DNA from: Allobosea sp. ASV33
Lineage (GTDB): Bacteria; Pseudomonadota; Alphaproteobacteria; Rhizobiales; Beijerinckiaceae
Assembly: GCF_016428755.1 (NCBI RefSeq)
Contig: NZ_JAELTI010000004.1
Span: 1-64,000, forward strand
Reading direction: 5' to 3'
Length of the DNA stretch: 64,000 bases
Part shown: positions 8,148 through 16,447 of the stretch, piece by piece
Layout of the letters: each line of letters opens with the position of its first letter
How positions within the stretch are numbered: the first letter of the stretch is position 1
Program-made: the position numbers and the translations under genes
Notes under the pieces: model-generated
Told to the model about the DNA's origin: nothing
The model's database searches: none
The model's input: the letters and a program-made list of their open reading frames with translations, nothing else

Positions 8148-9001
8148 GCCAACCACGCCGGGTCACGGTTGAGGGTGGCGAGCTTCGCCCGGGGATGGTC
8201 GAGGTCCGGCAGGCATTCCAGCAGACCGAGCGTATAGGGATGGCGGCGGCTGCGCGCGGCGGTGTCGGCCAGTTCGGCCGCCGGCAGCGCCTCCATCACC
8301 TTGCCGCCATACATCACGATGACGCGGTCGCAGAAGGACTGCACCAGATGCAGGTCGTGGCTGATGAAGATCAGCCCCATGCCGCGCTCGGTGACGAGAT
8401 CGTCGAGGATCTTGAGGATCTGGAGCTGGACGGTGACGTCGAGCGCCGAGGTCGGCTCGTCGGCGATCAGGACCTCGGGCTCCGCGATCAGCATCATCGC
8501 GATCATGACGCGCTGGCCCATGCCGCCCGAGACCTCGTGCGGATAGAGGTCGTAGACGCGGGCGGGCTCGCGGATCTGCACCTGCTCCAGCATGGCGAGG
8601 CTGCGCTCGCGGGCCTCGCGGGCGCCGGCCTTGCGGTGGATGCGATAGGCCTCGGCGATCTGGCTGCCGACGGTCTCGACCGGGTTCAGCGAGAATTTCG
8701 GGTCCTGCATCACCATGGAGATATGACGGCCGCGAAGCTTGCGGCGCGCGCCCTTGTCCATGGTCGTCAGGTCCTGGCCGCGGAAGCGCATGCGGTCGGC
8801 GCTGACGGCGCCCGGATGCGGGATCAGGTCGAGAATGGCGCGGCCGGTCATCGACTTGCCCGAGCCGGACTCGCCGACGATGCCGAGCCGCTCGCGGCCG
8901 AGCGTGAAGGACAAGCCGCGCACGGCCCGGACGATGCCGGTCGGCGTGTGGAAATCGACCTTGAGATTGTCGATTTCGAGAAGAGGCTGTTCGCTCGTCA
9001 T
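8144..9001 (-). CDS. Oligopeptide ABC transporter ATPase (DppD/OppD type)
   Basis: A 285-residue ATPase with Walker A 'GESGSGKSMTGRAI', signature 'SGGMGQRVMIAMML', Walker B 'VLIADEPTSALD' and switch His 'FISHD'. Past residue 240 it has the C-terminal extension typical of OppD/DppD proteins ('HPYTLGLLECLPDL'). The ATG at 9001 has GGTGAG just upstream and follows the permease stop by four bases. The longer frame to 9058 would run into the permease gene and is rejected. Confidence 0.9.
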   Translation of the reverse strand: MTSEQPLLEIDNLKVDFHTPTGIVRAVRGLSFTLGRERLGIVGESGSGKSMTGRAILDLIPHPGAVSADRMRFRGQDLTTMDKGARRKLRGRHISMVMQDPKFSLNPVETVGSQIAEAYRIHRKAGAREARERSLAMLEQVQIREPARVYDLYPHEVSGGMGQRVMIAMMLIAEPEVLIADEPTSALDVTVQLQILKILDDLVTERGMGLIFISHDLHLVQSFCDRVIVMYGGKVMEALPAAELADTAARSRRHPYTLGLLECLPDLDHPRAKLATLNRDPAWLA

Positions 9002-9005
9002 CGGC

Positions 9006-9911
9006 TCACCTCGCATCCATGACGTCGCGGAGCCCGTCGCCGAGCAGGTTGAAGCCAAGCGCGACGATACAGATGGCGACGCCGGGGAAGGTCGCGACCC
9101 ACCACTGGTCGAAGATCTGCTCGCGACCGGCCGAGATCATCGCGCCCCATTCCGGCATGGGCGGCTGGGCGCCGAGGCCGAGGAAGCCGAGGCCGGCGGC
9201 GGTCAGGATGATGCCGGCCATGTCGAAGGTGGTGCGCACGATCAGCGAGGACATGCACATCGGCACGACATGCTTCCAGATGATGCGCGCCTGCGAGGCG
9301 CCCTGCAGGCGCATGGCTGCGATGTAGTCCTGGTTGCGGATCACCATCGTCTCGGCGCGGGCGACGCGGGCATAGGGCGGCCAGGTCGTGATCGCGATGG
9401 CGATGATGGCGTTGACGATGCCGGGGCCGAGCGCCGCGACGAAGGCCAGCGCCAGCACAAGGCGCGGGAAGGCGAGGAAGACGTCGGTGATGCGCATCAG
9501 CAACCGGTCGACCCAGCCGCCGTAATAGCCGGAGATCGCGCCGATCAACAGGCCGAAGGGGCCGACGGTGACGACGACCAGCAGCACGATCACCAGCGTG
9601 ATCCGCGTGCCGTAGACGATGCGGCTGAAGATGTCGCGGCCGAGCGCGTCGGTGCCGAACCAGTTGGTCGACGACGGCGGCAGAAGCCGCTTGTCGAGCG
9701 CCTGGGCGAGCGGGTCGAACGGCGCGATCAGAGGCGCGAAGGCGGCGATCAGCAGCAGCAGGACGATGATGGCGAGGCCCGCCACCGCCATCGGGTTGCG
9801 CTTGAAGGCGAGCCATTGCCGGTAGAGCTGGCCGAGGCGGGCCTGACGACGCGACTCAGGCGAGTCGCTGATCAGCCAGGCATGCAGGCCCGCGGAGGAG
9901 GTATCGCTCAT
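9006..9911 (-). CDS. Oligopeptide ABC transporter permease (DppC type)
   Basis: The 301-residue inner-membrane protein has an N-terminal soluble stretch, a first membrane helix at about residues 42-63, the motif 'NWFGTDALGRDIFSR', and then five more hydrophobic segments. The coupling (EAA) loop reads 'AAMRLQGASQARIIWKHVVP' and the conserved end is 'GFLGLGAQPPMPEWG'. It starts 12 bases after the DppB-type gene and forms the heterodimeric channel with it. Confidence 0.9.
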   Translation of the reverse strand: MSDTSSAGLHAWLISDSPESRRQARLGQLYRQWLAFKRNPMAVAGLAIIVLLLLIAAFAPLIAPFDPLAQALDKRLLPPSSTNWFGTDALGRDIFSRIVYGTRITLVIVLLVVVTVGPFGLLIGAISGYYGGWVDRLLMRITDVFLAFPRLVLALAFVAALGPGIVNAIIAIAITTWPPYARVARAETMVIRNQDYIAAMRLQGASQARIIWKHVVPMCMSSLIVRTTFDMAGIILTAAGLGFLGLGAQPPMPEWGAMISAGREQIFDQWWVATFPGVAICIVALGFNLLGDGLRDVMDAR

Positions 9912-9923
9912 AAATCCATCTCC

Positions 9924-10988
9924 TCAGCGCACGCGCGGATCGGCGAGGCGGCCGATGATGTCGGTCAGGAGATTGACCGCGATGAAGACGACGCCGACCA
10001 CCAGCGTGCCACCGAGCACCGCGTTCATGTCGGCGTTGAGCAGCGCATTGGTGAGATAGCGGCCAAGCCCCGGCCAGGCGAAGATCGTCTCGGTCAGCAC
10101 CGAGCCCTCCAGCAGATGCATGTAGGAGAGCGCGATCACGGTGAAGAGCGGCACGGCGGCGTTGCGCAAGGCGTGGCGCCAGATCACCGCGGTCTCGGAG
10201 ACACCCTTCACGCGGGCGGCGATGACATATTGCTGCTGCAGCTCGGTGATCATGAAACTGCGCGTCATGCGGCTGATATAGGCGACCGAGAGCAGGCCGA
10301 GCACCAGCGCAGGCAGGATCAGATGCGAGAAGGCGTCCCAGAACGCCTCCCATTCGCCCTCCAGCGCGGCGTCGATCATGATGATGCCGGTGCGGGTGGT
10401 GACGATGTCCTGCCAGACGACAGAGATGCGACCCGGGCCGGAGACCCAGCCGAGCTTGGCGTAGAACAGCAGCAGCGCCATCAGGCCGATCCAGAAGACC
10501 GGGACGGAATAGCCGACGAGGCCGACGACGCGGGCGACCTGGTCCTGCCAGCGGCCCTGGTTGACGGCGGCGAGGATGCCCAGCGGCACGCCGATGAGGA
10601 CGCCGATCAGCGTGCCGAGCGTGGCGAGCTCCAGCGTCGCCGGGAAGACGCGCTTGATGTCCTCGGTGACCGGGTTCGAGGTCAGCACGGAGGTGCCGAG
10701 ATTCCCGGTGAAGACCTTGCCGATATAGATGGCGAATTGCTGCCAGAGCGGCTTGTCGAGGCCGAGCTCGATGCGCGCCGCCTCATAGGTCTCGGGCTTG
10801 GCGTTGTCGCCGACGACGGCGAGCACCGGGTCGATCGGGATGACGCGGGCGATGAAGAAGGTGACCAGCAGCAGGCCGAACATGGTGATGACCACGGTCG
10901 TCAACTCGCGCGAGAGCGCACGGCCCCAGCGGCCGAGCCTTCCCGACGACGCCGCCTTGGCTGGGGGAGCTTGTGTCACGGCTGTCAT
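9924..10988 (-). CDS. Oligopeptide ABC transporter permease (DppB type)
   Basis: The 354-residue membrane protein has a first helix near residues 35-60, the DppB-type loop 'LGLDKPLWQQFAIYIGKVFT', 'NLGTSVLTSNPVTEDIKR', an EAA loop 'VIAARVKGVSETAVIWRHAL', and a C-terminal 'WPGLGRYLTNALLNADM'. The ATG at 10988 is chosen because GGAGGCGG lies just upstream. An in-frame extension to 11084 runs into the intergenic repeat. The binding-protein gene ends 210 bases upstream, with a hairpin and a palindromic repeat between them. Confidence 0.9.
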   Translation of the reverse strand: MTAVTQAPPAKAASSGRLGRWGRALSRELTTVVITMFGLLLVTFFIARVIPIDPVLAVVGDNAKPETYEAARIELGLDKPLWQQFAIYIGKVFTGNLGTSVLTSNPVTEDIKRVFPATLELATLGTLIGVLIGVPLGILAAVNQGRWQDQVARVVGLVGYSVPVFWIGLMALLLFYAKLGWVSGPGRISVVWQDIVTTRTGIIMIDAALEGEWEAFWDAFSHLILPALVLGLLSVAYISRMTRSFMITELQQQYVIAARVKGVSETAVIWRHALRNAAVPLFTVIALSYMHLLEGSVLTETIFAWPGLGRYLTNALLNADMNAVLGGTLVVGVVFIAVNLLTDIIGRLADPRVR

Positions 10989-11038
10989 GACCCGCCTCCG
11001 TTTCTTTGGCCTGATGCTCAGGCGGACCAATCTTGCGT

Positions 11039-11131
11039 CGTTCCGGGCAAGCCGCGAAAGCGGCGCCGATCCGGAATCCATCATAAGGCGCTGAGCTCTA
11101 CGACGGATTCCGGGTCAAGCCCGGAATGACG
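11039..11131. repeat. Repeat B copy 1 (ccgga/tccgg palindromic element)
   Basis: The element runs from 'cgttccgggcaagccgcg' to 'gggtcaagcccggaatgac', with inner 'ggaatccatca' and 'gacggattcc'. It can fold into a long hairpin in the transcript between the binding-protein and permease genes. Five copies of this general type occur in the window. Confidence 0.75.
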
Positions 11132-11150
11132 GTCTATCGAAATGAGGGAA

Positions 11151-11182
11151 GCCCGCCGCGGCTTTTCACGGTCGCGGCGGGC
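11151..11182 (-). terminator. Intercistronic hairpin after the binding-protein gene
   Basis: Perfect 10-bp arms GCCCGCCGCG and CGCGGCGGGC enclose a 12-base loop, 16 bases after the binding-protein stop. There is no run of T, so partial termination or mRNA 3'-end protection is more likely than full termination. Confidence 0.6.
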
Positions 11183-11198
11183 GTTCGAGGCTGAGGCC

Positions 11199-12791
11199 TC
11201 AGTTCTTGACGATGGTGGCGTAGCGATTGGTGTCCGAGGTCGGCCCGATCGCCCAGCCGTTGACGTTCTTGCGCTCGGCCGAAACCTCGACCTGCTGGAA
11301 CATGATGACGAAGGGCGAGACCTTCTGGTGCTCGCGCTGCAGAGCCTCATAGGTGGTCTTGCGCTTGTTGGCGTCTGATTCCAGCACGGCGCTCTGGGTG
11401 ACCTTGGTCATGTCCGGGATGTCCCAGGCATTGCGCCAGGCCAGCGTCTTCGACTTCGCGTCCTCGCCATTGTCCTCGTTGATGGCGAAGGTCTCGGCGT
11501 TGGTGTGCGGGTCGAGATAGTCCGGGCCCCACTGGCCGATATAGATGTCGTGGGTGCGGGCACGGTACTTGGTCAGGGTCTGCTTGCCGTCGCCGGGGAT
11601 GATCTCCAGCTTAACGCCGGCCTGGGCCCAGGTCGCCTGGATCGCCTGCGCGATGTCGGTGATCGGCGCGACCGAGCGGGTGTCCATGGTCACGGTGAAG
11701 CCGTTGGCGAGACCGGCCTTGGCGAGCAGCTCCTTCGCCTTGGCGACGTTGAGCGCATAGGGCTTGTCCGAGATCGCGCCGAGGAAGCCCTGCGGCAGGA
11801 AGGCCTCGTGACCCTTGTAGGTGCCCTCGAGGATGTTCTTCTCGATCGAGCCGTAATCGACCAGCAGCTTCAGCGCCTCGCGGACTTCGGGCTTGGCGAG
11901 GTTCGGGTTCTTCTGGTTCAGGCCGAGATAGAGGATGTAGCCCTTGTCGCCCTGGACGATCTTGATCGCGTCGTTCTTCTTGACGGCCTCGAGCTGGTCC
12001 TTCGAGAGGTTGCGGGCGATGTCGACGTCGCCCTTCTCGACGAGGAGGCGCTGCGAAGCGGGCTCCGCGACATGGCGCACGACGATGCGCTTGCTCTTCG
12101 GCGCGCCCTTGTACCAGTTTTCGTTGGCGTCGAGCGTGTACTGCTCGTTCGGACGGTAGCTGCGGACCTTGTAGGCGCCGGATCCGGCCGAGTTCAGCTT
12201 CAGCCAGCCATTGCCCCAGTCGCCGTCCTTCTCATTGGCCTTGACCAGCTTCGAGTCGACGATCGCGGCGACGCCGGAGGTCAGGCAGTTATAGAAGAAG
12301 GTCGGGGCGTAGGGCTTGGAAACCGTAATCTGGACGGTGTTCTCGTCGACCGCCTTGACCTTGTCGAGCACGTTCTCGGCGACGAAACCGAACTGGCGCA
12401 GGATGAAGCCCGGCGACTTGTTGAGGGTGACGGCGCGCTGGAAGGAATAGACCACGTCGGCCGCGGTCAGCGGGTTGCCGGAGTGGAACTTGACGCCCTT
12501 GCGCAGCTTGAAGGTGTAGGTCAGGCCGTCGGAGCCGACGCTCCAGCTCTCGGCAAGATCCGGGATCAGCTCGTTGTTCTTGGTGATATCGACGTTGATC
12601 AGCTTGTCGTAGACATTGGCGCCGACCTCGACGCCGGAAAATTCGAAGGCCTCGGCCGGATCGAGCGTGATGATGTCGTCGATCTGCTTGGCCATCACGA
12701 TCGTGTCCTTCGGCGTCTGCGCGAAGGCGGCGGTGGTCGACATCAGGGCCGCAAAGGCCGAAACCGCCATCAACTTGGCTACGTGACGCAT
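11199..12791 (-). CDS. Periplasmic peptide/opine-type ABC transporter substrate-binding protein (SBP family 5)
   Basis: The 530-residue protein has a signal peptide ('MRHVAKLMAVSAFAALMSTT' leading to AFAQ) and the family 5 features 'LAESWSVGSDGLTYTFKLRK' and 'FHSGNPLTAADVVYSFQRA'. It binds the substrate in the periplasm and delivers it to the permeases encoded downstream. The ATG at 12791 has GGGGAAA six bases upstream. The ATG at 12803 is possible but has no ribosome site. Longer frames run antisense into the next gene. It is the first gene of the operon and is divergent from the transglutaminase operon. Confidence 0.9.
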   Translation of the reverse strand: MRHVAKLMAVSAFAALMSTTAAFAQTPKDTIVMAKQIDDIITLDPAEAFEFSGVEVGANVYDKLINVDITKNNELIPDLAESWSVGSDGLTYTFKLRKGVKFHSGNPLTAADVVYSFQRAVTLNKSPGFILRQFGFVAENVLDKVKAVDENTVQITVSKPYAPTFFYNCLTSGVAAIVDSKLVKANEKDGDWGNGWLKLNSAGSGAYKVRSYRPNEQYTLDANENWYKGAPKSKRIVVRHVAEPASQRLLVEKGDVDIARNLSKDQLEAVKKNDAIKIVQGDKGYILYLGLNQKNPNLAKPEVREALKLLVDYGSIEKNILEGTYKGHEAFLPQGFLGAISDKPYALNVAKAKELLAKAGLANGFTVTMDTRSVAPITDIAQAIQATWAQAGVKLEIIPGDGKQTLTKYRARTHDIYIGQWGPDYLDPHTNAETFAINEDNGEDAKSKTLAWRNAWDIPDMTKVTQSAVLESDANKRKTTYEALQREHQKVSPFVIMFQQVEVSAERKNVNGWAIGPTSDTNRYATIVKN

Positions 12792-13037
12792 CGATTTCCC
12801 CATTGTTGGTGTTTCGCGGACGCTAGCCGCCCGTTGGGCGCTATCTGCAACCACTCGGCCTTGGCTGTCCAGTCGACCAACGGCGATGGAAAGGGCGCAA
12901 CGGTGCATTTTGCACATCTCTTGAGCAGAGCTGCCCCGTCCAGCACCGTCACGGCCCTGACGGCGCCTTGCGCATGCCGGCTGCCCCGCTAACCTGACGT
13001 TCCGGCGGCTTCCGCCGGCGAAAAGGGATGACGAAAC

Positions 13038-16000
13038 TTGGCCATCATCGCCGCGCTGAACCATCTCACCCATTACCGCTACGACCGGCCGGTCACGCTC
13101 GGGCCGCAGATCGTGCGCCTGCGGCCGGCGCCGCATTGCCGCGCCGCGATCCAGAGCTATTCGCTGAAGGTGACGCCGGCGCAGCATTTCGTGAACTGGC
13201 AGCAGGACCCCGCCGGCAACTGGCTGGCGCGCTTTGTCTTCCCAGAGCCGGTGACCGAATTCCGCATCGAGGTCGATGTCGTCACCGAATTGTCGATCAT
13301 CAACCCGTTCGACTTCTTCGTCGAGGCGCAGGCCGATACCTTCCCATTTGCCTATACGCCGGAGCAGACCGAGGAGCTTGCGCCCTATCTGGTGAAGGAA
13401 CCGGCCGGGCCGTTGCTTACGGCCTTCCTCGCCGAATTGCCGCGCGAGCCGATGAACACGGTCAACTTCATCGTTGACCTCAACGCCCGCCTGCAGCAGC
13501 GCATCGCCTATGGCATCCGCATGGAGCCCGGCGTGCAGGAGCCGGAGCATACGCTTTCGATCGGCTCGGGCTCCTGCCGCGACACGAGCTGGCTGCTGGT
13601 CCAGGCGCTCCGGCATCTCGGCCTCGCCGCGCGCTTCGTCTCCGGCTACCTGATCCAGATGAAGGCGGATATCGATCCGCTCGAAGGCCCGCGCGGCACG
13701 GACAAGGACTTCACCGACCTGCATGCCTGGGCCGAGGTCTATATCCCCGGCGCCGGCTGGGTCGGGCTCGATCCGACCTCGGGCCTGCTTACCGGCGAGG
13801 GCCACCTGCCGCTGGCGGCCACCGCGCATTACCGCGCGGCCGCGCCGGTCTCGGGCGTGGCGAGCTATGCCGAGACGAGCTTCGACTTCCAGATGAGCGT
13901 GACGCGCGTGCATGAGGTGCCGCGCATCACCCTGCCCTTCTCCGATGCGTCCTGGGCCGAGCTCGATGCGCTCGGCGAGAAGGTCGAGGCCGATCTCAAG
14001 GCGCAGGATGTCCGACTCACCATGGGCGGCGAGCCGACCTTCGTCTCGATCGACGACCAGACAGGCGAGGAATGGAACATCGCTGCCGTCGGACCGACCA
14101 AGCGCCAGCGCGCCGACACGCTGATCCGGCGGCTGCGCCAGCGTTTCGCGCCGGGCGGAATGCTGCATTACGGCCAGGGCAAATGGTATCCGGGCGAAAC
14201 CCTGCCGCGCTGGGCCTTCGCCTTGTACTGGCGCCGCGACGGCCAGCCGATCTGGCGTAATGCCGATCTCATCGCCCGCGAACCGGAAGCCCAGACCGGC
14301 GGCGACCGCGAGCTGGAGATCGCCGCGACCATCCGCGACGCCGAGGCGCTGGCGCAAGGGCTCTCCGAGAAGCTCGGCCTCGGCGCCGATTACGTCGTGC
14401 CGGCCTATGAGGATACCGGCGTCTGGCTGCTCAAGGAGGCGCAGCTTCCCGACAATGTCGACCCGCTCGATTCGCGCCTCTCCGATCCGGAGGAGCGCTC
14501 GCGAATGGCGCGGGTCTTCGAGCTCGGTCTCGGCAATCCGCGCGGCTATGTCATCCCGGTGCAGCGCTGGCAGGCCGGTGCGAGCGACCGCCGCTGGCGC
14601 TCGGAGAAATGGAAGCTGCGTCGCGGCAAGCTCTTCCTCGTGCCGGGCGATTCACCGGTCGGCTACCGCCTGCCATTGGGCTCGCTGCCGGTCGTACCCA
14701 AGGCCGAGTATCCGCATATCCATCCGCAGGACCCGCTGGAGCCGCGCCCGCCATTGGCGGCGGCCGGGCCGGCCGGAGCGAGCTGGACCGATCATCCCGA
14801 AGCGCGGCCGGCCGAACCGGCTTCCGAGGAGGAGCGGCCCGGCCCGGCGCAGATGAGCATCGGGGCCTCGGCCGCATCAGGCCCCGTCCAGGACCGGCGC
14901 GAGCAGGAGATCGGCGGCGATCATGTCCGCACCGCGCTCAGCCTCGAAATCCGCGACAACGTGCTCTGCGTCTTCCTGCCCCCGGTCGAACGGCTGGAGG
15001 ATTATCTCGACCTCGTCGCCTCCGTCGAAGCCGTGGCGGAAGAGCTCGGCCAGCCCGTGCATATCGAGGGCTATGCGCCGCCCTTCGACCCGCGCCTCGA
15101 CGTCATCAAGGTGACGCCCGATCCCGGCGTGATCGAGGTCAATATCCATCCGGCGACCGACTGGCGCGAGGCTGCGGCCATCACGCAGGGCGTCTATGAG
15201 GAGGCGCGGCTGGCGCGGCTCTGCGCGGAGAAGTTCATGGTCGACGGCCGCCATACCGGTACCGGCGGCGGCAACCATGTCGTGCTCGGCGGCGTGACGC
15301 CGGCCGACTCGCCCTTCCTGCGCCGGCCGGACCTGCTGAAGAGCATCATCCTCTACTGGAATCGGCACCCGTCGCTGTCCTACCTATTCTCCGGGCTGTT
15401 CATCGGCCCGACCAGCCAGGCACCGCGTATCGACGAAGCCCGGCAGGATGGGCTCTACGAACTGGAGATCGCGCTGGCGCAGGTGCCGAAGCCCGGCGAG
15501 AAGCCGATCCCGCTCTGGCTGGTCGATCGCCTGTTCCGCAACCTCCTGGTCGACGTCTCCGGCAACACGCACCGCACCGAAATCTGCATCGACAAGCTCT
15601 ACTCGCCTGACGGGCCGACCGGCCGGCTCGGGCTCGTCGAGTTCCGCGGCTTCGAGATGCCGCCGGATGCGCGGATGTCGCTCGCCCAGCAATTGCTGCT
15701 GCGGGCGCTGATCGCCTGGTTCTGGCGCGAGCCGCTGGAGGGCAAGCTGGTCCGGTGGGGCACGGCCCTGCATGACCGCTTCATGCTGCCGGAGATGGTG
15801 TGGCAGGATTTCAAGGACGTTCTCGGCGATCTCCAGCGCGCCGGCTACGCTTTCGATCCCGTCTGGTTCGAGGCGCAGGCCGAGTTCCGCTTCCCCTTCT
15901 TCGGCAAGGTTGCGCATGGCGGCGTCGAGATCGAGATCCGGCAGGCGCTCGAACCCTGGCATGTCATGGGCGAGGAAGGCGCGATCGGCGGCACGGTGCG

Positions 16001-16439
16001 CTATGTCGACAGCTCGATCGAACGCCTGCAGGTCAAGGCCACCGGCCTGGTGCCGGGCCGCCATCTCGTCACCTGCAACGGCCGGCGCCTGCCGATGACG
16101 CAGACCGGCACATCCGGCGAGGCCGTCGCGGCGGTGCGCTTCAAGGCGTGGCAGCCGGCGTCCGGCCTGCATCCGACCATCCCGGTCCATGCGCCCCTGA
16201 CCTTCGACATCGTCGATCTCTGGTCAGGCCGCTCGCTCGGCGGCTGCGTCTATCATGTCGCCCATCCCGGGGGTCGCAATTACGAGACACCCCCGGTCAA
16301 TTCCTACGAGGCGGAGGCAAGACGGCTCGCACGTTTCGAGTCGATCGGTCATAGTCCCGGCCCTCTGGCGATTCCGCCGGAGGAACGCAGCGCCGAATTC
16401 CCGCTCACGCTGGACTTGAGGCGCCCGACAGGGATTTAG
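13038..16439 (+). CDS. Transglutaminase-like protein fused to a DUF2126 putative amidoligase
   Basis: This 1133-residue two-part protein begins with a bacterial transglutaminase N-terminal region ('[20 protein letters not shown]'), then a transglutaminase core with an intact triad: Cys in '[12 protein letters not shown]' (about 179), His in 'DLHAWAEVY' (about 229) and Asp in 'GLDPTSGL' (about 245). From about residue 300 to the end it is DUF2126, described in Pfam as a putative amidoligase, with '[14 protein letters not shown]', '[13 protein letters not shown]' and '[12 protein letters not shown]'. The start is TTG at 13038 with AAAAGGGA upstream; no in-frame ATG fits. It leads a three-gene operon. 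Peptide-bond formation or cleavage is inferred; no substrate is known. Confidence 0.88.
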   Translation: MAIIAALNHLTHYRYDRPVTLGPQIVRLRPAPHCRAAIQSYSLKVTPAQHFVNWQQDPAGNWLARFVFPEPVTEFRIEVDVVTELSIINPFDFFVEAQADTFPFAYTPEQTEELAPYLVKEPAGPLLTAFLAELPREPMNTVNFIVDLNARLQQRIAYGIRMEPGVQEPEHTLSIGSGSCRDTSWLLVQALRHLGLAARFVSGYLIQMKADIDPLEGPRGTDKDFTDLHAWAEVYIPGAGWVGLDPTSGLLTGEGHLPLAATAHYRAAAPVSGVASYAETSFDFQMSVTRVHEVPRITLPFSDASWAELDALGEKVEADLKAQDVRLTMGGEPTFVSIDDQTGEEWNIAAVGPTKRQRADTLIRRLRQRFAPGGMLHYGQGKWYPGETLPRWAFALYWRRDGQPIWRNADLIAREPEAQTGGDRELEIAATIRDAEALAQGLSEKLGLGADYVVPAYEDTGVWLLKEAQLPDNVDPLDSRLSDPEERSRMARVFELGLGNPRGYVIPVQRWQAGASDRRWRSEKWKLRRGKLFLVPGDSPVGYRLPLGSLPVVPKAEYPHIHPQDPLEPRPPLAAAGPAGASWTDHPEARPAEPASEEERPGPAQMSIGASAASGPVQDRREQEIGGDHVRTALSLEIRDNVLCVFLPPVERLEDYLDLVASVEAVAEELGQPVHIEGYAPPFDPRLDVIKVTPDPGVIEVNIHPATDWREAAAITQGVYEEARLARLCAEKFMVDGRHTGTGGGNHVVLGGVTPADSPFLRRPDLLKSIILYWNRHPSLSYLFSGLFIGPTSQAPRIDEARQDGLYELEIALAQVPKPGEKPIPLWLVDRLFRNLLVDVSGNTHRTEICIDKLYSPDGPTGRLGLVEFRGFEMPPDARMSLAQQLLLRALIAWFWREPLEGKLVRWGTALHDRFMLPEMVWQDFKDVLGDLQRAGYAFDPVWFEAQAEFRFPFFGKVAHGGVEIEIRQALEPWHVMGEEGAIGGTVRYVDSSIERLQVKATGLVPGRHLVTCNGRRLPMTQTGTSGEAVAAVRFKAWQPASGLHPTIPVHAPLTFDIVDLWSGRSLGGCVYHVAHPGGRNYETPPVNSYEAEARRLARFESIGHSPGPLAIPPEERSAEFPLTLDLRRPTGI

Positions 16440-16447
16440 AGCGAAGC

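Noticed and set aside
8739-11129. Open frame of 796 codons on the plus strand opposite the transporter genes
   Set aside because: The translation is Asp/Arg/Gly-rich shadow sequence of the permease and ATPase genes.
12792-14357. Upstream extension of the first binding-protein gene to over 1000 residues
   Set aside because: The extension runs antisense through the transglutaminase gene, and the signal peptide places the start at 12791.
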